Below, one piece after another: positions 46,822 to 59,639 of a stretch of DNA of 64,000 nt. The DNA is from Rhizoctonia solani (Eukaryota; Basidiomycota; Agaricomycetes; Cantharellales; Ceratobasidiaceae). Each line of letters opens with the position of its first letter. Position 1 is the stretch's first letter. A model generated the notes under the pieces. That model was not told the DNA's origin, made no database searches, and worked only from the letters and a program-made list of their open reading frames with translations. The position numbers and the translations under genes were made by a program. Where the stretch lies: the NCBI RefSeq assembly GCF_016906535.1, contig NC_057385.1, forward strand, positions 186,001 to 250,000, given 5' to 3'.

Positions 46822-48490
46822 ATGCTTGTTGGTATCTCTCAACTAGAGCGTCTTGTTGTTCTGGCTGGAATCTACGCAATACGTGCCATTACCCCAATCT
46901 CGTTTTTCCATCTTTCTCTCTCGGTATTCTGGTCTTCATATCCACTCAGGAGGTATTACCCGATTACGACATACACTCTGATTGAAGTGGTGTTTTACCT
47001 CTTCTTCTTTCTTCCTCGCAAAGCGTTCCTCCAAAGGGTGAGCCAGCTACTCTCTCCATTATTCCCGTGCCCTCACATCCTAGATCCCCAGCCTGCTGTC
47101 CATCCACCTCCGCTTTCGTCAGAAGATCGGCACCAGCTCTTTGCCCGCTGCATAGCCCACCTCAAAGATGATCAAAGCTTCAATCAATGGTTTCTTGATT
47201 CTCCGTCACATGTCCCGCGAGAAAACGTCGTTCAATGGCTTAAATGGGGCTTCTTTGCCGGTGAACCATGTATCAATGAAAAATGCTCCAAGCATGACGA
47301 AGAACTTGAAGAATACGTCCAGGCTCTGGAAAAATCGCTGGGGAAGAGGTTTCCCCCAGGACACGATCCCAAGTTGAAGAGCATCCGAATCACGTTGGAT
47401 GATGTTGTCGTGTACCATCGACCAGTAATCTGGTACTTTGTACGTACTACATATCTTTTCAACCCTGCCTCTGGTATATATCACCCTTCCCTAGATTGTA
47501 TGCGCTATAGATGTGATTTCTTCAGCCGTACTCAGGTATCATGGGTTCACCCATTATTCGGCCCCAGTCCCGATCTTCCCTCCGCGTCTGCACACGATCT
47601 TCTCTACCCGCTCTCCTTCTCCCCTTCTCTCATACTGGTACAAAGCCAGTTCAACCACCAAACAGCCCACCCCTCTGCTATTTCTACACGGCATTGGGAT
47701 TGGTCTCCTACCATACCTTCCCCTCTTGATCTTCTATTCCAAGGCCCATCCAGATGCAGGTATACTCGTTCCAGAGTTTCTCAACATCTCAGGGCGAATC
47801 ACCCGTCCGCCCTTGTCTCCACGAGAATTCCAGTCAGCCCTCGGGACAATTTTCAACCACCACCAGATAACATCCTACAACCTTGCAGGTCACTCGTACG
47901 GCACGGGAATATCTTCGATCATGATTCGCTCCACTGCGCAATCCGACCACCCCCTCATACCTCGACCGAGCTCGGTTACTTTATTCGACCCGATTCCTAT
48001 TCTACTGCATTTACCTTCCGTGGCCCGAAACTTTCTTTATAGGAAGCCCAAGAGTGCAAACGAGCATGAAATATACTATTTCGCGTGCACAGATCCGGGT
48101 GTAGCCCATTCCCTTTCTAGGTATTTCTTCTGGACAGAGTGTGTGATCTGGAAAGAGGATTTAGACTCACTTTGGCATGATGAGCCGAGAGAAGGATCTA
48201 CAGATTCGAAGCCTCGAGTCGCGGTAGTGTTAAGCGGAGAAGACATTATTGTTGACTCACCCGCTATTTGGACTTATCTTACCAATACTGCCCCGCCTAC
48301 GTTCAAGACCACCGACCTTCGACCGTTTGTTCCACCTGTCCCACACCCGGACGCGTTCGTTCCCACAACTTGCAAAGGTGGAAACATTGAAGCATATTAC
48401 CTCGGCGGATTAGACCACGCTCAAATGTTTTTGAGAAGGGAGAGCTGGAAAGGTTTGATCAAAGTCATCGACCGAGTTTCAAGGGACTAG
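46822..48490 (+). CDS. Alpha/beta hydrolase-fold protein, membrane-associated
   Basis: Exons 46822-47439 (206 codons) and 47495-48490 (332 codons with stop) join in phase 0 across a GTACGT..CTAG intron, giving 537 residues. The N-terminal 75 residues contain two hydrophobic segments (LVVLAGIYAIRAITPISFFHL and IEVVFYLFFFL) that predict membrane anchoring. The hydrolase core follows in exon 2: oxyanion-loop HGIGIG near residue 271, nucleophile elbow GHSYG with Ser near 340, and GGLDHAQMF with the probable catalytic His near 514. The acid may be Asp in SGEDIIVDSP. Substrate unknown. Similar proteins are widespread uncharacterised fungal esterase/lipase-like enzymes. The gene is convergent with the coiled-coil gene ending at 48588. 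Confidence 0.88.
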
Positions 48491-48587
48491 AAGAATATGT
48501 AAATAATATTTAAGACGAACAGTAGAGTATTGTACACGTGCAAAAAGATAGCGACCGAAATATTAACAACCAATCATATACTGAAAC

Positions 48588-51500
48588 CTATGAACTGCCA
48601 GGGTTGACCTTGTTCAGGTCGTTCATATCGCTGAGCTGGGCACTACGTTTCTTCTCCCTTTCTAGTTGTCTCTCCAGGGACCTATCCCGAGCCATTAGAT
48701 AATATCCGATGAGTAGATCGTTAAAGACGCACCTAATCGCGTTCTCCAACTCAGTAGTTCTCTCCTTTGCGCCCTGTCTTTCCCTCTTCACCTTCTCTTC
48801 CGCAGCCCTCACCCGCCCCTCATATTCTTTCACTCTCGCCTCCCACCTCATCTCTGAACCTGAATTCCTCTCGGACTGTTGCGTGAACCGCTCTTCGGCA
48901 GCAGCAAGCAAGTTCTGAGCGTTTTGTAAGCGCCGTTCGGCATTTTGGGCTCGGGCCGACAGAGATTTGATTTCGGTGCTAGCGAGAACGCCTTCGCCCG
49001 AGGAAGCGCGTCGGAGCTGGCGGAGTTGGATCGTGAGCTCGTCGTTATGTGCCTGTATGAGTGTTAGACTATGTCGAGAGAACGCGGGGTAGGTGGGTGA
49101 CGTACTCGAAGCGCATCGAGTTCGCCTTCTTTTGCCCCAAGTTTCTTTCGCCACCCTTGCCTTGCCTCGGCGACCGTCTTCAAGCTCACTTCGAATTTGT
49201 CCAGTCCCTTCATGCGGGCATCCAATGCCTTGTTCAGCTCCCTGTTCATCAATTAGAATCCAACCCAGGACCTGCTCTTAGACTGGTCTCACTGAATCTT
49301 GCCCATCAACCGTGCTTCTAATTCTTGCGAGCGCTTCACAAACTCGGTGTTGATCATCGTCAGCGACCTCAAACGCTCCAAAATCCGATCATGAAACACG
49401 GAGAAATTCGTGAACGGTTTCCCATCACCACTTCGCTTCTAAACTCGCTCTTCGTCAGTGATGCTTTGATGGGTTGAGCTTGCGACGCACCTTGTCAGCA
49501 CCCAGTACCTGATCTATGTATTTGCAGATCGTTAACAGGAGTGTGTTCCGCTCCGTGATTTGCTCGCGGTATTGTGCTTCGGTGGTTGCGTGTGATCTTT
49601 GGTCCTTGCTTAATCGCGATTCGAGCTCAGTTATACGGAGCTTATGGGAGGCGGCGTCGGTCTCGATGGTTTTCAGGTTCTACCAAATGATGAGAATTAG
49701 GATACAGGAGAGACGAATGGCCTACCGCCTGGGCCGCATCGAGCTTTTCTGAGAGGTTCAGTCGAGTCTGGCGCTGAACTGCGAGCTGCGTTTCCAGGTC
49801 TCGTTTCTCCGCGTGCTGCATAGATTACGGTCAATCAATTTACTTATTGACCCACGAATTTTGCCTACCATCTTGTCCACCACAGCCTCCCTCTCACGAC
49901 CTCTACTCTCTGCATCTGCCAACTCTCGTCGAGCACGCGCAAGTTCGTCTTCGCACCTCTCCAAGTCTCGTCGTAACCGATCCAACTCGAGCTCCATGGA
50001 GAACTTATCGGTGGTAGAGTTCTCGCGCGCTGTTTCCAACGAACGAAGTGCGGCTTGGACTGCCGCTAGATCGGCATCTCGCTGGGCCAAAGTCAACTCG
50101 ACAGATCGCAGCTGTTCTCGAGCATGCTCCAAATCCTACACCATATTTGAGTCATGTATTCCCCAGTTAGCATTAACCGCGACTCACGTGCTCGAGTTCA
50201 TCCACCGCCCTTGCTTGCAGCCGCTCGGCGTCCTCTAGACGTCCAGCCCAGATCTTCCCTTCTCTTTCCCTATCAGCACGCTCCTTCTCCCACTTATCTT
50301 CCGTCCTCATGAGATCGTCTTCCAGCGCACGCTTCTCGGCCTCTAGCTCTTCTCGAATAGCCCGCAGGTCCTCCATCTCCTCAGCAATGAGGTCGTCTCG
50401 ACGCGACATCTCTGTTTCTCGCTCTCTTTGAGCAGCTAATTGATCTTCGAGTGCGGTATAAGAGGTCTGTAGTGATCGAAGTTCGTTTTTAGCTGTGGAT
50501 AATTTCTGCGATACAGGTTAATCTCCAAAAATGTCACGAAACAATCGATACTCACCTCCTTGAGCGCCGCCACGACTTGCATCTCCACCTCTCGCTCCTG
50601 CCTTGCCTCGGCTTCAGCAGCCTGCGCAGCTTCCAGCGCCTCCTCCAACTCGTATATCCTCTTCCCTTGAGCGGCGATATCAGCATTCGCAGCTTCCAGT
50701 TCGGCCTCACGATCTTCCTTTTCGTTTATCAGAGCATTACGCTCGTTTTCGACGTGAGCAAACGCAGTTTCGACCTGGTCATGAAGTATAGTCGTGTTTT
50801 CTTCGAGGTCCTCATTCCGGAGTCGGACTTCTCGAAGCTCTTCTTCGCGAGCAGCCAGCGCCTAAACTCGAGTTAGATTGTTAGCATAGCTAGGTGAATA
50901 TACCCACATCCTGTAGTTCTTCCACACGGGATCCCAGCTCGGCCATCTCCTGTCTCCACTCGGCATCTCGCTCGTCCATGTCGGCTCGCAACTCGGCCTC
51001 GAGAACCCTAAACTCGTTCTCCCTACTCTCCATCTCGATGTTCGTGGCAGTAAGCTTGTCGCGTAGAGCGTTGACGTCTTCCTCGAGAGCCTCTCGCTCA
51101 TTCCGCTCATCCTCAAATTGCAAGCGAGAAGCCGAACGGTCTTGCAGAGACGACTCATGGCGACGAATCAATTGCTCGTGTGCCAGTCTTATAGCATCCA
51201 ATTCTTCCAATGCATCGTCGCGTTCTTCTCCTAACTGGGCGAGGGCATCGAGTTGAGCTTGGGCCTCGCGCCTCAGCGCTGCGTTCTCGTCCTCCAACTC
51301 TTCCACCACCGCGGCACCTGAGCGTTCGAGTGCCTCGTTTGTTTCGACCAATGCTTGTCTCACTTCTTCAAGCTCGTCCTCCAACTGGGCATTCCTCGCA
51401 CGTAGGTCCTGAACCTCTCCGGTTGCACTTCCTCCAGATCCGACGCGCCTACGCAAGGCACGTAATTCCCGGTCGCGTTCATCGAGTAATCGTTCGGTTT

Positions 51501-52313
51501 CAATCCGTCTAGCACGCTCCTCTTGCAACGCAGTTGAGCTGGATCCCGAAGCCTCCATCTCGCGACGCAGTTCGGCCATCGCACGCTCGGCATCGGTAGC
51601 TGCCTTTTTGTGCTTCTTTAGTTCGACGCGTTGGGATTGAACTTCGATTTTTAGCGAGATGTTTTGCTTGAGAGCAGCTTCGAGGTGATCAGGCGCAAGT
51701 TGATTCAGACGCTCTTCAAGAAAATGAACCTTTAGTTTAAGTGCAAAGTTTTCTCGCTTGACTTGATCAATTAGCTACATATCAATTAGTGGTGATCGTA
51801 GTTATTCTGATATGTGCGTACTTTCTCCTGCTCTCGAAGTGTCATTGTTGGTCCCTTGTCCGTGGCAGCAGCCTTAGCATCTTTCAACTTGGTACGACCA
51901 GGGGTGGAATCTAGTAGTAGAGTGCGCTTTTCTTTGTCAGGACTAGGTGCGGGACTGTCTGGTCCATTTCCACTTATTTCTGCAAGTCGATCGAGAGAGT
52001 CATCTACGTCGCGCAGTACAAAGCTATTGATTCGGGGTGGACCCTTTGGTGTACTGACTCCTGGATTCTCATCCTGGGCGGTAACAGTGCGGATACTACT
52101 CCTCCTGCGAGGTACGGGTGAAGGCGTGGCTATAGGCGCCGACGAGGGATTGGAGGACACGGTCTGAGCTGATCCGGATGGCTTGCGGCTGGGTGGTCCT
52201 GGAGAGGCGAAAGAAGATTGGTACGATCCGAAAGAGACATCATGGGGTAATGACAATCCCGATGCGTCCGCTGACGCATCTTTGAACCGACTCGCACGGC
52301 CCCGCGCAGACAT
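48588..52313 (-). CDS. Centrosomin/Mto1-like microtubule-organising coiled-coil protein
   Basis: It starts MSARGRASRFKDASADASGLS at 52313. The first about 150 residues are Ser/Pro-rich and disordered. Across the first intron (GTACGC donor after LREQEK at about 51825; acceptor before LIDQ at 51777) the protein reads LREQEK-LIDQVKRENFALKLKV, then HFLEERLNQLAPD. This is the centrosomin N-terminal motif 1 that binds and activates gamma-tubulin complexes in Cnn, Mto1 and Pcp1. The rest, in about ten exons to 48588, is nearly continuous heptad coiled coil (for example AELRREMEASGS and EELEDENAALRREAQAQLDALAQLGEE). It likely acts at spindle pole bodies or cytoplasmic microtubule-organising sites. 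No PACT domain was recognised at the C-terminus. Confidence 0.87.
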
Positions 52314-52330
52314 TCGCGCGAAATTATCAC

Positions 52331-54157
52331 AACCTAGCTATTACCAGTGGTTGTTGGCGTAACGTTTGGCACATTACCCCAGCTCGGCGCTTGTGGATCC
52401 TCGGCGCTTATCACTCAACCGTAAGTGCTCTCCTATGACTGATGCTCAGGGCGACTTCCCAAACAAGGCCCAGGCATACAAGTACGAATGAAGTTGTATT
52501 ATATAGCTGATCTGACTTGCAAACAATACCGCTTTCTGGGGTGCTTGAGCTTCAAGCAATTATTCTGGATTCTCTGACGATCACTATTTTCTTTCGGAGG
52601 TCTCGCCCACCTAATTCCACGAAATTGGCCAAAGTCTTATTTCTTCCAACACCACTAAACTCAAGGGTGACAAATCTAGCCTATAACGAGATGCTAACCC
52701 TTGGCACGAAATGCTCAAGTGAGTTGGTGGGGCTAGAAAGCACGAATTTGTTTCGAGCCCATTGAAGGGATTTCCCAGTCGCTGGAGCCTCGATAGATCT
52801 TTAGATGTGCGTCTCTCGATCAATTATGGATTCGTACTATATCTAACTCTTGTCATCATACGCTCCGCTCGATTAACAGAGGTAGCAAACGTGCTCAATG
52901 GGCTAATTACAATACTATTATCTTAGCAGATTCAATCACTCGTACACCATAAACCTTAGAGTCCGAGTTCTTGCGAGCCCTCCACCCCTCCACTCCCGTA
53001 ACGATGGTTTTTCACTTCCCAAGAGGATTTTGTCAAAGTGGTGTAGTTGATACATCACATCATACGTAATGGCCCTCCTTTCGATGTATTTACAGAAAGA
53101 TCATGACTTGTGGAAAATCAAAATGAGAGTCGTACTTCAATCATAACTGATTGGATGTAATCGGCTCGGACAATTTTGATATGAGTAAAGTGAGTAAATG
53201 GTAGCTGCAAATATGGCTTGTACAACAATCCAACCTTATGGCTGAGGATTGAAACCTTTTTGTACGCGTTCAAAATATTCTCTGAAACTGATGACCAAGC
53301 TCACGAAAGTAATCTACGACTTTATTGTTATCAGTATTTTTGGGAGCAGCAAAACGTCAGAACTCCTTATAAGACATAACTGTCCACAGCCACGAGGCGC
53401 AAATTGCCAATGTATACCGTACCCTCTGAGTTATCACCGATATCAGAGCCGCCAATATAGCCACTGCCAGGTCTCCAAAGGTACAGAGTTTAGTGAATAT
53501 CATGCTCATTGGGCACTCATATGCTCTTTACGAACGCCTCTAAATGAATAGATATCAAATCTTTAGGGACCTTAAATGCGTAATCTGTAATGTATGCTTC
53601 CTATATGCGCGCAATACTGGGATGTAGACCGAAGTAGGCTACCAGAATAACCACTGAGTATACTGGGGCTAAATCATACGAGAAAAAACGAGAGAAATAA
53701 CCTGGTCAAGCAATTTCGGGGTTACATAAAGACTGATCACGATGATCCAATGTACCTCTGTTTTCAACACGTGCTCGAGCTCTCTAGTACTCATTATTCA
53801 TATTTTCTATATAATTGATAAAATAAATATATTCTGAGTAGATACTTTCAAACTCCTGTCATCAATATCGATGCGCATGTGATAGATGACGTCGCCAACA
53901 CCGGTTCTGAGAACTCATACAAACGGGTAGTACATACTCTGTCACCATAGCCCTGTACACTCTGTTGGGTCAATCGAAATGCTTCACCTACCACTCTTAT
54001 ACGTGTATAATTATTCTTATTTTGCCTCAATGACATTGTTAAATTCATTTAATTCAAGGTGAAAGTATTCACTAGAACATGAGAGAGAAAACAACGCAAG
54101 TACGGCTACACACAAACTCGAGCACAGCTTTTGGTTGTTAACTTGCAGGCCAGAGAG
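52331..54157. other. Intergenic DNA with no recognisable gene
   Basis: Both strands show only short frames broken by stops, and none has coding-like composition or splice support. AATAAA runs at 53820-53835 could belong to the 3' side of the decarboxylase gene. I see nothing else. Confidence 0.4.
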
Positions 54158-55483
54158 TTACTGGTCAACAGCGGCGATGATCCTATTCACGTGAAGATGT
54201 TGGCCAGGTTTAACTTCGTCTGAGAAAGTAATCTTGGTCTTAGGACCGAAGATGAGTGCATGAGAAGATCCCCCGAAGTGGAACATCCCAATCTCCTTCC
54301 CCGGGGCAACACTATCGCCTGCCCCGATCGATAACTGACAAGTGGACACTTCTGCCATTCCGATTCCGATGAAAGCCACAAGACCAATTTTTGGATCGTC
54401 TGCCTCGATGGTGATTATGGCGCGGGTAGCAGCCACTGTGAGCCAAGGCTGGCTGCGGATCAGAGTACCACGTGGGTCGCCATTTTCACCTTCGTCTGGC
54501 AAAACGGCGTAATAAGTTCCATCTACAATACGCGCTTGCTTGACTGTGCCCTTGACGGGGCTGTGCCAACGATGATAGTCTTGAGGACTCAGGAATGCCT
54601 GGTAAACCGTCCCGCCGACGAAGAGTTCAGCAGTCTCTTTGTCCCCGTCAAAAATGTCGCACAAGGAGTAATCCATCGTGCCTTTGAGCCAGAACTTGTC
54701 GTGCTTCTTGACGTGAAATTTATAACGCTCAACGGTGGATTCGCAAGCATTATAGATAACGGGTTTGCCCTCTGCTGGTGGTATGACGGGGCGCTTTTCG
54801 GGCTTGATTCCTCTAGTGAAGAACGCGTCCCATGACTTGTATCCTCGATTGACGGCATTTTCATCGAGAATCACATATGTATCGTTGAATTTACCACGAC
54901 CTTCCTCCAATATCGTCATGGCCGCATCACTGAACCAGCCATCAGGCTTGTTAGTAAGCGTTTTGCCGGAATCATCCGTTAAGAGGTATTCGCCCCAGCT
55001 ACATAAGAGCTTCTTCAACGCCTGGTTGAATGCCTTCATACGGAATAGGTCGTAAGCCGCGGCGGTGTTACTGAGGAGATCGAATAGGATGTACATCGGA
55101 ACACCAATAGGTTCGGAGAACCCACCCTCCTCCACAACCTTGAACTTGGGAGGCTCGCCGACGATAAGGTCGAGTATATGCAAGAAATGATCGAAATCGG
55201 GAATCTATCGAAGCCCCGGAGGATTAGCGAATAGAAGATCACGCCTAGTCTGATAGAGATATACCTGGCTCGGCAGTTCAGGTGCTTGCAGGAAAACGTC
55301 ATCGAATAATTTGACCATGGCGGGGTCAGCCCGAATAGCTTGTTCGAACTCCTTCACGGGTGGAGTATGTGTGGATAGTGCTCTACTCCGGGTGGTCGCA
55401 CCACGCACTAGATCGCTAAAATAAGCGTCGTAAGCCTTGCGGCTGGGTATCCAGCCATTATAACGGCGTAGATTAAGAGCCAT
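54158..55483 (-). CDS. Phosphatidylserine decarboxylase-family enzyme (soluble, PsiD-like architecture)
   Basis: Exons 55483-55265 (73 codons) and 55204-54158 (349 codons with stop) join in phase 0, giving 421 residues. Landmarks are DAFFTRGIKPEKRPV, YNACESTVERYKF, FLSPQDYHRWHSPVKGTV, VAFIGIGMAEVSTC and HFGGSSHALIFG. GGSS at about 384-387 is where family members self-cleave to form the pyruvoyl group; SS replaces the LGST serine of membrane PSDs. No transmembrane or C2 segment is present, unlike Psd1/Psd2. This form is shared by fungal PSD-like proteins, which include the tryptophan decarboxylase of psilocybin synthesis. Substrate here is unknown (phosphatidylserine, serine or an aromatic amino acid). 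No partner biosynthetic genes lie next to it. Confidence 0.9.
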
Positions 55484-55489
55484 CGTCTC

Positions 55490-57699
55490 TTTAGAGCAGA
55501 GATATGAATCGAATGATATTTGAGCTCAATGAGAAACTTTTTGAAGATGGTAGAGTGTGAGTTTTGCGGCTTAGCCATCGAGCTTTTATAGAAGGCCACA
55601 CGTTTGACTGTCAAGTTCTAGTCTCCAATGAGTTTGAGGCTTCTCTCGGAGAGGATTCTGGGGCGAAAGCTTGTGGAAGACCGTGAAGGAACCATTCCCC
55701 CAAAGAGCAGGTCCACGCAATTATCATGATTGTCACCACACCTGCAGTATAGCAGCCCCATATCCTACGTTACCAACAGCTCGATCACTTAATTCTAGGC
55801 CCCCAGAGATCACCAAAGATCACTGGAAAATTTTTATCGGAACTTACCTGAATGAATGAGTGGCATTTTGGAACTAAGTTTTAATTCAAACCCCGACGAG
55901 AGCCAGAATTTGGTTGAGCGAAGGTATGCAGTTGTTACGGAAATAGTCTGCATTCCGATTTTCCGCCCCACTCATCGTCTGGTGACTTTGTCCGTGGGAC
56001 GTACCACAGATGATACACCACATGACAAGCTTGCCAATCGATTCTTAGCCCAGAAAGGTCGGTATACTCGATGGAACAGCGCGCCTCCTGTTGCAGTGTC
56101 AGTGGGTCATGCGTGCCCTAATCTCGGGTGCGATTTTCAGCACCATATCAGCGTGTCGTACAAAACCAGGCGAGTGGGGGATATTGGTGGTCGTTCACCT
56201 GACCAAATAACGAGCGGGTGGAAAAACGAAATGCAGACTATTTCCCGTAACAGGTGCAACGCCAAATCAAGGCTAGATGAAGTTGAAAGCAGTATGTTCT
56301 ACATAAGTAATATATTATACTCATAACTTATTATAGCACCGAGTCGTACATTTTCCTAGATGATCCTTAGCTCAAATGTCTCATCCATCACGGAGTGGTG
56401 CCCGTGGTTAAGGTTTTGGGGTTTCGTATGTGAGAAGTTACGTTATGGATCTTCAATACCCGGCTTGTCCAAAGCAGAAAGTTCCGGAGATCGATCGAGA
56501 CGCTCGAGGAGCCATGATCGCCTGCAAGTCCTGATCTAATTCCGATCTAATATATCGATTGTGCATCAATGTTATTTTCGAGAATGCAGTACGTGACCCA
56601 AGAGTTGGATCATAATGACATTGGGTAATGCGGGCCCTCTTGATGGCATACCGTTATCTGATCCGATCGGCAGTGAACATAACCACCAGGGTATCTCATA
56701 CCGTGCCAGCTGAAAGACGTCGGAACACGCGCAATTTAGATGCGAGTAAAACAACTGCGTCTCCTATGAGACCTCTACAATTTACGCGCACAAGCTGGCC
56801 TTTCTTTTGTCAATTTTCATCGATGGGTTTGCTGGACTCATTAGTGTTCTTGTATATAGCTTGTTTGCTTCTATCCTATACGTTCGGTCGATTGTTATCT
56901 CTTTGAGGCCATGACAGCATGCTTTCTACGTGGCTTTCATGCCTTGCTACAAATAAGATCACAGCATATAGGCGAATCATATATATTTTCATATTGGATA
57001 AGATTAGAATCAAACGCATGCTGAATACCAAGCCCAACAGTTTTGGAATGAACAATGCTAGTCCCTATAATTTACTTCTAATACTGGGCCCGCGCAGGAC
57101 GTATACGGCCAAATGTCGCAATAGTAACATTAATAGTTTCATCCTGAATTTGAGTATTGTTGTTTGTTCAATTTCGTTCCCAGTTTATTATAAGACATGG
57201 TCAATCAATAATAAGGGCAACCTGTGTAAGAGAGCGGATGCGATTTTCATACGCAGTGCCCCATTAGAATATAACATTCGAGTCCAGGAGACCGTCCTTA
57301 TTTACGCCATGTGTCAGTCAAACTTTATGGACAAGGTAGTAGATGCTAGGCCATACCTTGCTGGCTTGGGAATCATCAGGTAGGGAACCCCATAGCTGTT
57401 GAGGTGTATCAATAGTTTTGCACAGTATCATACCCAATCAGGGGTCATACCTGGACAAACTGAGGGTTGGGGCCGCTTCCCAGTTTGGGGATGGCTGCTT
57501 GCCGATGCTGAGTTACGTCGAGGCTAATTTCCAAATCAGGACACATTTCACAAGTTATCTGGCCGTTCAAACCATCAGTATTCACCTAACTTTGTCGTAT
57601 AGGTTCCTATAAGTGAACAGGTTTGGAAAATTCAGATTGGCCTTATAATTTCGACAATTCTCAGTAAAAAACTAAACCCACAGATCAACCCCAAAGAAT
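55490..57699. other. Gene-poor interval
   Basis: A 156-codon plus-strand frame at 55856-56326 (MSGILELSFNSNPDESQN...) is the longest. It lacks recognisable motifs and splice context and is probably chance. No repeat family of the left half of the window appears here. Confidence 0.35.
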
Positions 57700-57739
57700 C
57701 TTGCATAGTATGCGTGACTTACCCTTGTGAACGTTCCGG

Positions 57740-59623
57740 TGAATCCGTCATTTGCATTAAAGGACTCTTGGCGTTGGTGAGCGGCGCTCCATGATCGCTT
57801 GTGAGTGTGCAAGGATGAGCATTGGCTGGCTCGAGCCTCAACGTCGCAGGACAGGACTCACCACAACATACGGTCTGGTATGGTCCATTTGCTTTTCTGC
57901 ATCAGGGAGCTCTTCACTCAAAGTCACTTGGAAACTGCTAATACCAACTGCACCAAGAAGTCTCGAGAAAATCCTGGCTCCCGGGATGAAGCCGGCCTCA
58001 AGCTCTGTTCTCTCGGCGACCGGTTTACTAGAATTCTGTCCAGAACCAGCTTCAGCTCTTCCTTGATCCAACGCCCCTCGTGAGTTGGTAGCCCCTATAA
58101 GATCTAAGACCCGACTTGAAGAATTAGTCACATCTTAAGTCTACAGGAGGAAGCGCACCGAGTTCCGAGTTCCGGATCGCTTCATTCTCACGAGACCACC
58201 TGCCAGGTGGCTTATCGTCTGAGTCTTCGTCTGAATCACTCTCATCATCTCCACCTCTAAACCCAGCACCTTCCACCTTTGTGTGTAAATCTAAGTGTAT
58301 GATTAGCTGTAGTCACTCCATCACACAATCGAACAAAATTAATTAACGGACTGAGCATTCTACCACTTGCACAACACTATTCGTCATAGAGATCAGCATT
58401 TGGGCTCATCGTCAGAATGCTCTTGCCTCACATCGAGTGTGCACTGCGATAAGTGTGTCAGGAGTAGCCAGCTACTGTACGATCACTGCTCACAGTCATA
58501 ACAGAATCCTCCGGGAGCTTTGATAGGTACCCATTAAGTGTCTTGAGTTTACAGAAGTGAGCCTTAAGATTGGAGAGTTTGACGATTGCGGATACCTTAT
58601 CATATATTAAATTGTTTTCTAGCTTCTTATTGCCGTCATAATTTCCCGTAGCAATCGCTAGTCGGCGTATGACGTGAGTATGTAGTAACATTTCCTCAAA
58701 TATCCAACTAACCCTCATTATAATATGCCAGATCACCGAGTGACACTGTTATTTCCTTGATTCTTTCTGCGGTAATTTGTGAAGGCGCTCGCTCAGTGTC
58801 GCCCTGCCTAGGCTTAACATCTGGCCTCCACCGATCTTTGCCCAAAATGTTTGACCCTGGGCGCCGAACCAGTTTTCCTTCATTTTCGTTCTTGCTGAGT
58901 TGAATAATTCCGTGTCCGCTGACTTGAATCAATAGAAACAACACATTAGGGAAAGAAGTAGACGCATTCATGTATAAACGCACAGTGTAGGAAACGATAA
59001 TAGCCGGGGCTCACGTCGCTAGTTAACCAATCAAGGCTTTTCAACTAGATGAAAATAGAGCATCAATTTGAAATACTTCAGAACTGCAAGGAGCAGCCCT
59101 TTAACGCACTATATTTTTTTGGTTGGGAACGAACGACCGTCCATACCCGGAACATTAACGTTACAAAGAATCCGAATGTTTTCAGGCTTATAATCGAAGT
59201 GCTCAACTAATGCCTGATTATCAGTCACTTATCCTACGAGGTCCTTCCCGAGGCTTACCAAGCATTTTATATACTAGTCTTGCATCTGCAGCGGTTGAAG
59301 TTAAGGTCGCTAGCGTTTTGTTTTTGTACTCCTCATATGTTGGTGCAATCTTTAGAAAAGGCACATATGTCTAATGGCTATAGCTATTCGTTTCGTCCGG
59401 CACTCACTATTAGAGCTCTGCGCTCCACTTGAGTACCTTGCCCTCGAGTGGAAGCGCCATTTATACTTATGTTATCTCCGCACTGGATCGCATCTTGAAG
59501 GTCCTTCTCGATCTCCAGCCTTCTTCGACGATTGGCTGCGACATCATTCTGCACGACAGCTGCGCTTGCGATTCCTCGAGGAGTGACGATAACATTATTC
59601 TCATCAGTGGGATTGATGCTCAT
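57740..59623 (-). CDS. Caspase-like peptidase C14 protein (metacaspase-related), copy 1
   Basis: It starts MSINPTDENNVIVTPRGIAS at 59623. Exons in order encode QVERRALI, then (after a GTGAGT intron) IAPTYEEYKN...ADARLVYKMLG, HFDYKPENIRILCNVN, VSGHGIIQLSKNEN (catalytic His, about 58920), TPSQIT-type PSQITAERIKEI, KLPEDSVMTV, and LD|CCASGRML. The catalytic Cys motif is split by an intron between 58420 and 58345. Later exons read TKVEGAGFRGGDDESDS, ARIFSRLLGAVGI, KQMDHTRPYVVV and WSAAHQRQESFNANDGFTGTFTR (57790-57735). The usual His of DCCHSG is Ala. C14 metacaspases cleave after Arg/Lys in stress and cell-death pathways. The N-terminal prodomain is short. The 3' end beyond 57740 is not resolved. 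It is head-to-head with copy 2. Confidence 0.8.
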
Positions 59624-59639
59624 AGTAGGAGCTAAATGG

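Noticed and set aside
54158..55483. A psilocybin-type biosynthetic cluster around the decarboxylase
   Set aside because: Neighbours are a cytoskeletal coiled-coil gene and caspase-like genes; no kinase, methyltransferase or P450 is seen.
55856..56326. 156-codon plus-strand open frame
   Set aside because: No motif, no splice partner and composition like surrounding non-coding DNA.
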